17,374 bases of DNA from Lactobacillus helveticus DSM 20075 = CGMCC 1.1877 (GTDB lineage Bacteria > Bacillota > Bacilli > Lactobacillales > Lactobacillaceae). Positions 8,172-15,392 of this stretch are shown one piece after another. The DNA is taken from contig NZ_GG700752.1 of assembly GCF_000160855.1 (NCBI RefSeq), positions 185,350 through 202,723 of the forward strand, in the 5' to 3' direction. The notes beneath the pieces are model-generated. The model made no database searches, was not told the DNA's origin, and worked only from the letters and a program-made list of their open reading frames with translations. Positions within the stretch are counted from its first letter, which is position 1, and each line of letters opens with the position of its first letter. Made by a program: the position numbers and the translations under genes.

Positions 8172-9398
8172 ATGAAAATTTGGAAGAAAATGGCTTTAGG
8201 TAGTGCCGCTGTTCTTGCAGCAATGTCACTTGCAGCATGTTCAAACGGTTCATCAGATTCATCAAGTAGTAGTAACACTAGTTCAAAGAAAGCTAACTTA
8301 ACTCTTTGGGTAGATACTGAACAAGTTCCTTATTACAAGCAAATTGCAAAGGACTTTACCGAGAAAAATAAGAACATTAAGGTTCGTGTTGTTCAAAGTC
8401 CTAACGGTTCAGCTAACGCTAAGACTGACGTTGGTAAGGACCCATCAAAGGCTGCCGATGTATTTGAAGTTCCTAACGACCAATTAGGTCAAATGGCTGA
8501 AGCTGGTTACATTAACCCACTTTCACCAGAAGCAACTAAGGACATTAAGGCAAACTACATCGATGTTGCTTCAAAGGGTGTAACTTGGAAGAACAAGGTT
8601 TACGCATTCCCATACGCACAACAAGCACAAACCATGTACTACAACAAGTCTAAACTCTCAGCAGAAGATGTTAAGGACTGGAAGACTTTAACCTCTAAGG
8701 GTGTTGTAGCTACTGACTTTACTAACGCATACGTAATGTGGCCAGTAATGTTCTCAGCAGGTACAAAGCTTTACGGTGCTAACGGTGAAGACCTTAAGGG
8801 TTCAACATTCGATTCACAAAACGGTGTTAACGCTTTGAAGTGGTACGCAGCTCAAAAGCACAACAAGGGCGTAATGCAAACTTCAAACGCTTTGAACCAA
8901 TTAAAGGAGGGTCATGCACAAGCTATTCTTGATGGTCCATGGAACGCAGCCAACATTAAGAAGATCTTAGGCAAGAACTTCGCAGTTGCTAAGTATCCTA
9001 AGATTGAAGTTGGTGGCAAGAGCGTACAAATGGAAGCATTCCTTGGTATCGAAGGCTTCGCAGTTAACTCAAACACTAAGAACGCTAAGGCTGCTTCAGA
9101 ATTAGCTGCTTACATCACTAACAAGAAGGCTCAATTGATCGCTCACAAGGAAGCTGGTCAAATCCCAGTACTTAAGACTGCTGTAAACTCAAGTGCTGTT
9201 AAGAATGACCCAGTGGCTGAAGCTGTAATTGAAATGGCTAAACCAGGTAACTCAGTATTACAACCTAAGCTTCCACAAATGGCAACATTCTGGAACGAAT
9301 CAGCTCCACTTATCAGTGGTACTTACGACGGTAAGATTAAGCCTTCACAATACAAGGCAAAGCTTGCTAAGTTGCAAAAAGATATTTCTAAGAAATAA
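8172..9398 (+). CDS. malE: Maltose/maltodextrin-binding lipoprotein
   Basis: This 408-residue solute-binding protein captures maltodextrins outside the membrane and delivers them to MalFG. The N-terminus has Lys residues, a hydrophobic stretch and the lipobox LAAC with the lipidated Cys23, followed by a Ser/Asn-rich linker. The mature part has the family 1 binding-protein pattern, including LTLWVD, a KAADVFEVPNDQ segment and YAFPYA. ATG 8172 is chosen over TTG 8148 because GGGAGG (8159-8164) lies 7 bases upstream and the signal peptide starts correctly there. The 86-base gap after msmK is the largest in the unit, so an internal promoter is possible but none stands out. Codon use is extremely biased (AAC, AAG, GGT, GTT), as expected for an abundant protein. 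Confidence 0.95.
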   Translation: MKIWKKMALGSAAVLAAMSLAACSNGSSDSSSSSNTSSKKANLTLWVDTEQVPYYKQIAKDFTEKNKNIKVRVVQSPNGSANAKTDVGKDPSKAADVFEVPNDQLGQMAEAGYINPLSPEATKDIKANYIDVASKGVTWKNKVYAFPYAQQAQTMYYNKSKLSAEDVKDWKTLTSKGVVATDFTNAYVMWPVMFSAGTKLYGANGEDLKGSTFDSQNGVNALKWYAAQKHNKGVMQTSNALNQLKEGHAQAILDGPWNAANIKKILGKNFAVAKYPKIEVGGKSVQMEAFLGIEGFAVNSNTKNAKAASELAAYITNKKAQLIAHKEAGQIPVLKTAVNSSAVKNDPVAEAVIEMAKPGNSVLQPKLPQMATFWNESAPLISGTYDGKIKPSQYKAKLAKLQKDISKK

Positions 9399-9426
9399 TT
9401 AAAATAATATTTCTTAAAGCATAAGC

Positions 9427-9455
9427 AAAGGTTGGCCGTTAATCCCAACCTTTTT
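9427..9455 (+). terminator. Intercistronic hairpin with T-run between malE and malF
   Basis: AAAGGTTGG (9427-9435) pairs perfectly with CCAACCTTT (9445-9453) around a 9-base loop and ends in five T residues. It looks like a leaky terminator or 3' stabiliser that would leave more malE than malFG message. Confidence 0.65.
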
Positions 9456-9475
9456 GCCTAAGAAGGGGAAAAGTT

Positions 9476-10834
9476 ATGTTTCTAAAGAAAAAGCATGTAG
9501 CTCCTAAAGCGACATATCGTGAAGTATGGTCTAAAGGTGATATTGCTACCAAGTTATCATTTTTCTTGATGGGTAGTAATGCCTTAGCCAACAAGCAATG
9601 GGTAAAAGGTCTTGCATTATTAATCTGTGAAATTGTATTCATTGTTTGGTTCATATTCAGTGGTATTTCAACTTTAGGTATCCTAGCTGCATTAGGTCCT
9701 ATTAAGAATAAAAAAGTTGTCTATGACGCTGCTCAAGGTGTATATATTACGAAACAGCCTTCAAACTCAGTTTTGATTTTGCTGTTCGGTGTTTTAGCAA
9801 TTATCTTATGTATTGCAATGATTTATCTTTATATTGTTAACTTAAGATCTACTAGACACAATTACATTTTGAAACGTGATGGCGAACATATTCCAACTAA
9901 TATTGAAGAACTTAAGAGCTTGCTTGATACTCGTTTACATGCAACTTTAATGGTAATTCCATTATTGGGTATCTTGTTCTTCACAGTTTTTCCAACGGTC
10001 TTCATGATTTCAATGGCATTTACTAACTATGATCGTCAACACCCAATTGCCTTTTATTGGACAGGGTTCCAAGCATTCGGTAATGTGTTGAGTGGTGACT
10101 TGGCTGGTACTTTCTTCCCAGTATTGGGTTGGACTTTAATTTGGGCCGTAGCTGCTACTGCTACTACTTTCTTCTTTGGTGTTTTACTTGCCATGTTGAT
10201 TGAATCAAAAGGCATTAAGTACAAGGCCTTTTGGAGAACTGTCTTCGTAATTATTTGGGCTGTCCCACAATTCGTTTCACTTTTGATGATGGCTCAATTC
10301 TTAGACTATCAAGGTGCTTTTAACAACATTTTGATGAACTTGCACTGGATCACTTCACCAATTCACTTCATTGATAACCAAGCTTCTCCATTAGTTGCGA
10401 GAATTACCGTTATTCTTGTTAATATGTGGATCGGTATTCCAGTTTCAATGTTGGTTTCAACTGCAATTATTCAAAACTTGCCAACTGATCAAATTGAAGC
10501 TGCCAAGATTGATGGTGCCAACGCTGCACAAATTTTCAGCTCAATCACTTTCCCACAAATTCTATTCGTGATGGCACCTTCACTTATTCAACAATTCATT
10601 GGTAACATCAACAACTTCAACGTTATCTTCCTGTTGACGGGTGGTGCACCAATGAACAGTAAGTATAACGGTGCCGGGTCGACTGACTTGCTGGTAACGT
10701 GGCTGTATAACTTGACGTTCGGTCAAGAGCAGCGTTATAACGCGTCAGCTGTACTAGGTATCTTAATGTTTATTATTAGTGCGGTTGTCTCGCTGATTGC
10801 ATATCGCCACACTAATGCTTATAAGGAGGGCTAG
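9476..10834 (+). CDS. malF: Maltodextrin ABC transporter permease MalF
   Basis: This 452-residue integral membrane protein forms half of the maltodextrin channel. Eight hydrophobic segments can be seen, near residues 43-66, 99-121, 155-180, 213-239, 252-275, 305-330, 350-375 and 425-446. The EAA loop that docks on the ATPase starts at about Glu341 (EAAKIDGAN), followed by the usual FPQI. The N-terminal 150 residues, with two extra membrane spans before the core domain, are typical of MalF as opposed to the shorter MsmF-type permeases. The start ATG 9476 follows an AAGGGG purine box. The gene is separated from malE by a hairpin and from malG by only 2 bases, and malG's ribosome binding site lies inside its last codons. 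Confidence 0.93.
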   Translation: MFLKKKHVAPKATYREVWSKGDIATKLSFFLMGSNALANKQWVKGLALLICEIVFIVWFIFSGISTLGILAALGPIKNKKVVYDAAQGVYITKQPSNSVLILLFGVLAIILCIAMIYLYIVNLRSTRHNYILKRDGEHIPTNIEELKSLLDTRLHATLMVIPLLGILFFTVFPTVFMISMAFTNYDRQHPIAFYWTGFQAFGNVLSGDLAGTFFPVLGWTLIWAVAATATTFFFGVLLAMLIESKGIKYKAFWRTVFVIIWAVPQFVSLLMMAQFLDYQGAFNNILMNLHWITSPIHFIDNQASPLVARITVILVNMWIGIPVSMLVSTAIIQNLPTDQIEAAKIDGANAAQIFSSITFPQILFVMAPSLIQQFIGNINNFNVIFLLTGGAPMNSKYNGAGSTDLLVTWLYNLTFGQEQRYNASAVLGILMFIISAVVSLIAYRHTNAYKEG

Positions 10835-10836
10835 AC

Positions 10837-11694
10837 ATGAAGTCATATTCAAATCAAAGACGGCTCTCATTAATCTTTCGGTATATCCTGTTAGCATTAC
10901 TTGCAATTATCTGGATTTTACCAATTGTGTGGATCGTCTTAGCAAGTTTTTCATACAATGATACTGGATTTGTTTCGACCTTCTGGCCAGAACAATTCAC
11001 GTTGCAGAACTATATCGGTATTTTTACTAATCCGCAATACCCATTTGGTAACTGGATCATTAACACATTAATTGTTTCTCTTCTCTCAATGGTTATTTCA
11101 ACATTCTTAACTATTTCAGTTGCCTATGTTCTGTCACGACTTCGCTTTAAGTTTAGAAAACCATTTTTGCAAATTGCTTTGGTTTTAGGGATGTTCCCAG
11201 GCTTCATGTCTATGATTGCTTTGTACTACATCTTAAAAGGCTTAAACATGTTAAACCTCTTAGGTTTGTTACTTGTTTATGTTGGTGGTGCCGGACTTGG
11301 CTTCTACATTGCTAAAGGTTTCTTTGATACTATTCCTAGATCAATTGACGAAGCTGCTGAAATTGACGGTGCTACTAAGTGGCAAGTATTCTTACACATT
11401 GGTTTGCCACTTTCAAAGCCAATGATCGTTTACACTGCTTTGACTGCATTCATCGCTCCATGGACAGACTTCATTTTCTCAGGTATTATTCTTTCAACTT
11501 CAGGAAATGCTAAGACTTACACTGTTGCTTATGGTTTGTACAACATGGTGCATACAGCCAAAGGTAACGCGACTGCATACTTCGCACAATTCGTTGCAGG
11601 GTGTGTAATCATCGCGATCCCTATTACTATCTTGTTTGTCTTCATGCAGAAGTTCTATGTTAACGGAATTACTGCTGGTGCAGATAAGGGTTAA
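10837..11694 (+). CDS. malG: Maltodextrin ABC transporter permease MalG
   Basis: This 285-residue membrane protein is the partner of MalF in the maltodextrin importer. It has six hydrophobic segments, the first at about residues 13-36 (rich in Ile, Leu and Trp). The EAA loop begins at Glu172 (EAAEIDGATKW) and is followed by GLPLSKP, the classical pattern of CUT1 family permeases. AGGAGG at 10824-10829 overlaps the end of malF, and the 2-base gap implies translational coupling so that the two subunits are made in equal amounts. It is the last gene of the unit; a strong terminator follows 24 bases after the stop. Confidence 0.94.
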   Translation: MKSYSNQRRLSLIFRYILLALLAIIWILPIVWIVLASFSYNDTGFVSTFWPEQFTLQNYIGIFTNPQYPFGNWIINTLIVSLLSMVISTFLTISVAYVLSRLRFKFRKPFLQIALVLGMFPGFMSMIALYYILKGLNMLNLLGLLLVYVGGAGLGFYIAKGFFDTIPRSIDEAAEIDGATKWQVFLHIGLPLSKPMIVYTALTAFIAPWTDFIFSGIILSTSGNAKTYTVAYGLYNMVHTAKGNATAYFAQFVAGCVIIAIPITILFVFMQKFYVNGITAGADKG

Positions 11695-11718
11695 GGTAAA
11701 TATAAAATTGCTTATGTT

Positions 11719-11754
11719 AAAAAACGCTTTGCTCGAAAGGGCAAGGCGTTTTTT
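11719..11754 (+). terminator. Intrinsic terminator of the malP-malG unit
   Basis: The A-rich arm with core ACGCTTTGC (11719-11732) pairs with GCAAGGCG plus T6 (11741-11754). Two more pairs close on a GAAA tetraloop, giving about 16 pairs with two wobbles. The flanking A-run and T-run allow it to act in both directions. Confidence 0.92.
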
Positions 11755-11993
11755 GTACCCAAAATTAATCAATATGTTTTTGCTCCTTGCGTAACCGTTT
11801 TCGTGTTAATAATGAAGCTGAAAAAGAAATGAAAAAAGGGTTTCTCAAGGACATGAAAATGACGAAAATAAAAATTATTGAAGCAGAAATAATATAAATA
11901 GGGTTCTTGCCAAGAAACTATAAGGTAGATTGTAAAATTAATGATGGGATTTTGGCATGATTTTAGATAAATAGTGTGAAAGGTAGTTTTTTT
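11755..11993. other. Non-coding stretch between the mal unit and the adhesin remnant
   Basis: I see no gene here. The stretch is A-rich and carries only weak promoter-like words, such as TATAAA at 11893-11898 without a well-spaced -35 box. It presumably contained the promoter and leader of the surface protein gene that follows; AAAGG at 11979-11983 is the only ribosome-binding-like sequence before ATG 11994. Confidence 0.4.
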
Positions 11994-12479
11994 ATGTTAA
12001 GGAATAATTACTTTGGAGAGACTAAAACGCATTATAAATCATATAAATACGGTAAGACTTGGGCTGTTATGGGGATTTCAGTATGTTCGCTGGCATTAGG
12101 GATGCTAGTTACAAGTCAGTCAGTGGCAGCTGATCAAAGCTTGGTTAACCCAAGTCAACCAACGACGCCAACAAAGCCGGTTAACCCAAGTCAACCAACG
12201 ACGCCAGCAAAGGCCGAAACGACTAGTGCAAGTAGTAGCAGTGCAGCACATGTTGATAAGAGCAATTTTCTTACTTACTTTTCATTAAACGGATCAGCCA
12301 CTTATGATAAAAATACTGGTATTGTGACTATTACACCAGATGAATATAATAAAGTTGGAAATTTCTCTCTCAAGAGTAAAATTGATATGAATACTAGTTT
12401 TACTTTAACTGGTAAGGTTAATTTAGGATCCAATCCTAATGGAGCTGACGGTATTGGCTTTGCTTTTCATAAGCGTTAA
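11994..12479 (+). pseudogene. Surface adhesin remnant, fragment 1: signal peptide and first part of an L-type lectin-like domain
   Basis: This fragment encodes 161 residues and is the 5' part of a large cell-wall protein. The N-terminus carries a KxYKxGKxW-type signal (HYKSYKYGKTW) followed by a hydrophobic stretch and a cleavage-like SVAAD, as in lactobacillar adhesins. A proline-rich spacer has two copies of a 12-residue unit (VNPSQPTTPTKP). A beta-rich region then runs through TLTGKVNLGSNPNGADGIGFAFHK, the opening of a bacterial L-type lectin domain, and stops abruptly at His-Lys-Arg-stop, where homologues continue for roughly another hundred residues. The GTG at 11976 would add six residues and is less likely than ATG 11994. 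The rest of the domain continues in another frame, so a deletion with frameshift is inferred. Confidence 0.78.
12143..12214 (+). repeat. Tandem 36-bp repeat in the adhesin spacer
   Basis: Two head-to-tail copies (12143-12178 and 12179-12214) differ at one base. Each encodes VNPSQPTTP plus three residues. Such proline-rich tandem spacers in wall-anchored proteins expand and shrink readily. Confidence 0.9.
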
Positions 12480-13324
12480 GTAAGTCTGCCATAGACGGCC
12501 AATTTCATGATTTTACAGTTGATTATTATACAGTTGATTATGATGGACATACAAGAACATTAACAATCAAGTATACCCAAACAAGCGGTAAGATATTAAC
12601 TTGGACTACGACTGTCTCGAATTCTAATCAAGCAATGGCAATGATTGTCAGTGCATCAACTGGTGGTGCTAAGAATTTACACCAATTTGAAATAATGAGT
12701 TTTGATTTTAAGCAAGCAGCGACAGTTAATGTTAAGTATGTTGATACAAAAGGTAATCAAATTGCTCAAGGTGAGGTTACTTATCCAAATGGCGCTAATG
12801 TTAAAGGTACTTATACTACAGGACAATTAAAAATTCCCAATTATAAGTTTGTAAGAATGGATGATGGTACTGCCACTGGAGCAAAAAGTTTGTCAGCGAA
12901 GGGTACTCTAACAAAAGCTGGAGATAATGGGACGGTTATTTATGTCTATGACCACGACGTGGTCCCAGTAAATCCAACGAATCCACAAACACCAGGTACG
13001 CCAATTAATCCAGATAATCCTCATGGACCAAAGTGGCCAGAAGGAACTGACAAGAGTTCTGTTACTCAGACAGTCATTAGAACTGTTAATTACCTGGATA
13101 AGCAGACTGACAAAGCTGTCGCTAAGCAAATTACTGAACAGGTTACGTATAACCGTACCGCCATTGTTGATAAAGTAACTGGTCAAATCATTGGTTACTC
13201 GACAACAGGTGGTGATACCGTTGACCAAACTGATGGTGATAAAGCTTGGACTGCAGTTGATAATAAGTCTGATTGGGATTTTGTCACTTCTCCTGACTTG
13301 AGTTCCAAGGGCTGGTCCCAGTAA
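12473..13324 (+). pseudogene. Surface adhesin remnant, fragment 2: end of lectin-like domain, MucBP domain, Mub-type repeat
   Basis: The frame is open from 12473, with no start codon suited to translation; the ATG at 12635 is internal to a domain. It begins with ALSKSAIDGQFHDFTVDY, the C-terminal half of the L-type lectin domain begun in fragment 1. A MucBP-like domain follows (about 12716-12950, NVKYVDTKGNQIA to VIYVYDHD), then a VPVNPTNPQTPGT linker and a Mub-type repeat (KWPEGTDKSSVTQTV onward, with YLDKQTDKAV and DKVTGQIIGY). Translation stops at 13322-13324, just inside a second copy of the linker. The expected rest of the repeat after DLSSKG is missing. Fragments 2 and 3 encode the same linker in different frames, so the break is a deletion or recombination event or an assembly collapse. 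Confidence 0.78.
12515..12544 (+). repeat. 15-bp tandem duplication inside the lectin-like remnant
   Basis: ACAGTTGATTATTAT (12515-12529) is followed at once by ACAGTTGATTATGAT (12530-12544). The result is TVDYYTVDYDG where relatives of this domain, as I recall them, have TVDYDG. It is in frame and probably a slippage product. Confidence 0.8.
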
Positions 13325-13373
13325 ATCCAACGAATCCACAAACACCAGGTACGTCAATTAATCCAGATGATCC
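12961..13373 (+). repeat. 60-bp direct repeat flanking the Mub-type repeat of fragment 2
   Basis: Positions 12961-13020 and 13314-13373 match with two internal mismatches plus one at the last base; the first 40 bases are identical. Both encode the VPVNPTNPQTPGT linker, but the copies are 353 bases apart, which is not a multiple of three, and the reading frame breaks at the left edge of the second copy. Confidence 0.88.
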
Positions 13374-14229
13374 AGATAGTCCGAAATGGCCAGCTGGGAC
13401 TGATAAGGATTCGCTGACAACTTATGTTCACCAGACAATCCATTATCAATATGGCGATGGTTCACAAGCAGCTCCTGATAAGACTGATTCCACGACATTT
13501 GACCATCAAGTTGAAATTGATAAGGTCACCGGTGAGATTGTTAAGGATGATGGTTGGACAGCCGAAAATGGCAAGACGAGTTTTGATAGTAAGAATTCAC
13601 CGGTAATTCCAGGCTATACTGCAAGTAAGCCAGCCAGCGATTCAGTTGATGGCTTAACGCAAGATAGTAAGGATAATGTTCAGACCATTGTTTACGCCAA
13701 GACTCCAGTTGCTGGCGGTAACGTCACAGCTAAGTATGTTGATGAAAACGGCAATCCAATTGCTGACGACGTTATTGCTTCTGGTAATGTAGGCGATCCA
13801 TATTCAACGACCCAAAAGGATGTGCCAGGCTACACCTTCAAAGAAGTCCAAGGGAACCCTACGGGGAGCTTTACGGATCAGGATCAGACTGTTACCTATG
13901 TTTACACAAAGAACCCCGCAACAGATAACAATGGCGGTACTGGGCCCAATCAACCGGGGAAGCCAGGTAATGGTACGGACACAGGAAATCCCAGTTCTAA
14001 CCAACCAGGGAATCCTTCCCAGCCAAGTAACGCTACTAACAATGGAGTAATCAATACGTCGACTAATACAGGATCTAAAGTTAACAACGGTGCTGTTAAT
14101 TCACCAGAATTACCTCAAACTGGTGAAAACAATAGTCAAAGTCAAACAATGTCATTTATTGGTATTTTGTTGGCAATGTTTGGAAGTTTACTCGGTTTTC
14201 TTGGTATCAAGAAACGTCGTAATGATTAA
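13321..14229 (+). pseudogene. Surface adhesin remnant, fragment 3: Mub/MucBP repeats and LPQTGE wall anchor
   Basis: This frame is open from 13297 to the stop at 14227-14229 without an early start codon. It carries the VNPTNPQTPGT linker, a Mub-type repeat (KWPAGTDKDSL, then HQTIHYQYGDG and DKVTGEIVKDDGW), a MucBP-like domain (about 13717-13914, NVTAKYVDENGNPI to VTYVYTK), a Pro/Gly/Asn-rich wall-spanning region and a complete sortase signal: LPQTGE at 14110-14127, a hydrophobic segment and the tail KKRRND. In an intact gene this would place an adhesin on peptidoglycan. Here it is cut off from its signal peptide by two frame breaks, so surface display is unlikely. Internal GTG 13822 has no ribosome binding site of note. 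Confidence 0.8.
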
Positions 14230-14274
14230 CCATTAAATAAATATATCTGTAGCGAATATAGATTATTTAAAGAG

Positions 14275-14313
14275 GACCCTGAAGAATATTATTATTCTTC
14301 AGGGTCTTTATTT
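14275..14313 (+). terminator. Intrinsic terminator after the adhesin remnant
   Basis: A perfect 14-bp stem, 14275-14288 with 14293-14306 (GACCCTGAAGAATA and its complement), closes on a TTAT loop and is followed by TTTATTT. It is intact although the gene before it is broken. Confidence 0.88.
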
Positions 14314-14423
14314 GGCTCTACGTCGGCAAGAATGTCAATAGGCCGGACAAAAGAAGTTACGTTCTGACGAAGGCACTTAGTTATTTCTTAGATTCACGCA
14401 TCATCAGGTCTTTTACCAGTGTT

Positions 14424-14700
14424 TTATTTTGTTTTGATGTGACGAGGAACGACAAACAAAGTTGCGAGATAAACCCAGTTTTGATTGATCAGGTGAATAT
14501 AGGTGATGTCAGTGGTAACGACCCCAGATAAATCAGCTAGATGTCTCATTAAATTAGGCTTCTGCGACGTGTCAGTATTGGTTGTAGGCTTTTTAGGACG
14601 CTTGCGATACATAGTCGATTGAATGCCTAATTCATGCATGATATGCCAAATCGTTCGGCAAGAATTGTACGGTTGGATGTGCGGACGTTTTTTGGGGCTC
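14424..14700 (-). mobile_element. IS3-family insertion sequence remnant (internal OrfB piece)
   Basis: This is the transposase part of the chimera: a helix-turn-helix-like stretch, the KRPKKPTTNTDTSQ linker and TDITYI with the first catalytic Asp. The second Asp and the Glu are missing. I saw neither terminal inverted repeats nor a target-site duplication, so the element is dead and truncated on both sides. Confidence 0.65.
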
Positions 14701-14933
14701 AAATCGTCAGTGTGGTTTGTGGGATAAATCTTCATTTGCACACCGAAACCGGAGGTGCCCGCTTCTTCTGCATCAGCATAATCAATCCTAACGCTAACCA
14801 CTTCACCTTGTACTTGATGGTGACGAAGTCTGCCAGCAACCTGATCAGCAATCTCGCTAAGCACGACTTTAATCTCCTTTGCCTGCGTGTAATCACACAT
14901 GAGCACCTGACTATTGTCATAGTCTTTTTTCAC
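14424..14933 (-). pseudogene. Chimeric remnant: UmuC/UvrX-like polymerase fragment fused to IS3 OrfB fragment
   Basis: The 169-codon minus-strand frame joins two unrelated pieces. Its first 75 or so residues (SQVLMCDYTQAKEIKVVLSEI, DQVAGRLRHH, GFGVQMKIYPTNHTDDL) match the C-terminal region of UmuC/ImpB-type Y-family DNA polymerases; the catalytic palm is absent. From about base 14700 downward the sequence becomes part of an IS3-family transposase OrfB (WHIMHELGIQS, KRPKKPTTNTDTSQKPNL, GVVTTDITYIHL, WVYLATLF), containing only the first DDE aspartate and ending soon after. The GTG start has no ribosome binding site, and an in-frame stop lies just upstream. I regard it as two fossil fragments joined by rearrangement and not a working gene. 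Recognition is from motif memory, not from a search. Confidence 0.7.
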
Positions 14934-14957
14934 ATTTACTGGGTGGTAACTTTAATT

Positions 14958-15248
14958 ATGCAATCTAAGGATGCCAATGATTTAGAGGCTAATATCAAGC
15001 GAGCTTTTTCCGCTCATGCCGATGCGGTTGTGCTGTTGGTGGATCACACTAAAATCGGTAAGCATCAACTATACATGAGTGCACCAATGAGCGCGATTAA
15101 CTACATTGTTACTGATAAATCGCTACCCGAAACGATCTTCAATACAGCTCGGAACAATCATGTTCAAGTTTTTGAGGGTCTAGAATTTTTGGTGTTGGAA
15201 AGTATTTCCATTCCAAAAGTACTAGGCCCTAATTTAAAAAGACATTGA
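14958..15248 (+). pseudogene. DeoR-family regulator, C-terminal fragment
   Basis: About 96 residues resemble the end of the sugar-phosphate-sensing domain of DeoR-family repressors: IKRAFSAHADAVVLLVDHTKIG, then an APMSAINYIVTDKSLP segment in which D-K-x-L-P is the family hallmark, and a short C-terminal tail. The DNA-binding helix-turn-helix half is absent. An open frame reaches back to 14634, but that part is antisense to the polymerase/IS remnant and reads as nonsense, so I begin the fragment at ATG 14958. There is no ribosome binding site. It abuts the UmuC-like fragment with a 24-base gap, which marks a rearrangement point. It cannot act as a repressor in this form. Confidence 0.68.
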
Positions 15249-15263
15249 TAATGGATCAAAAGC

Positions 15264-15289
15264 GGCCAATAGGGTATACACTATTGGCT
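15264..15289. other. Inverted repeat upstream of the Asp23 cluster
   Basis: GCCAATAG (15265-15272) and CTATTGGC (15281-15288) are perfect complements around an 8-base centre that includes GTATAC; a flanking G-T wobble adds one pair. There is no T-run, so it could be an operator for the downstream cluster or a weak hairpin ending the remnant upstream. Confidence 0.45.
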
Positions 15290-15314
15290 AGATTGGTTTA
15301 GTCAAACAAAAATC

Positions 15315-15343
15315 TTAATTGGTTCCTTATAAGTGCATATAAT
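15315..15343 (+). promoter_or_regulatory. Candidate promoter of the amaP-asp23 cluster
   Basis: A perfect TATAAT (15338-15343) is preceded at 17 bases by a poor -35 box, TTAATT (15315-15320). Transcription would begin near 15350, about 43 bases before the TTG start of amaP, which also argues against the earlier GTG at 15333 as the start. Confidence 0.5.
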
Positions 15344-15392
15344 TCCATCATCACAACTGTCCTTCTATAATTATGGTAAAGGAGGCGATAAT

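Noticed and set aside
11755..11993. A cre-like site near 11,790 (AACCGTTTTCG)
   Set aside because: It misses three fixed positions of the cre consensus and is not placed on a recognisable promoter.
12143..12214. CRISPR-like or regulatory repeat
   Set aside because: The two 36-bp copies are adjacent without spacers, in frame, and encode a proline-rich protein repeat.
12470..13325. Programmed frameshifting to join the adhesin fragments
   Set aside because: Neither junction has a slippery heptamer or homopolymer, and in both places domain sequence is missing, which points to deletion.
12908..13357. A 149-codon minus-strand open frame
   Set aside because: It lies wholly opposite the MucBP/Mub coding sequence, reads as low-complexity shadow protein and has no ribosome binding site.
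14300..14423. End of a second insertion sequence near 14,310-14,350
   Set aside because: The sequence looked vaguely like an IS terminus, but I could find no matching inverted end or target duplication.
14634..15248. A 204-codon plus-strand open frame as one gene
   Set aside because: Its first half is antisense to the polymerase/IS remnant and has no family resemblance; only the part from about 14958 looks like a DeoR-family C-terminus.
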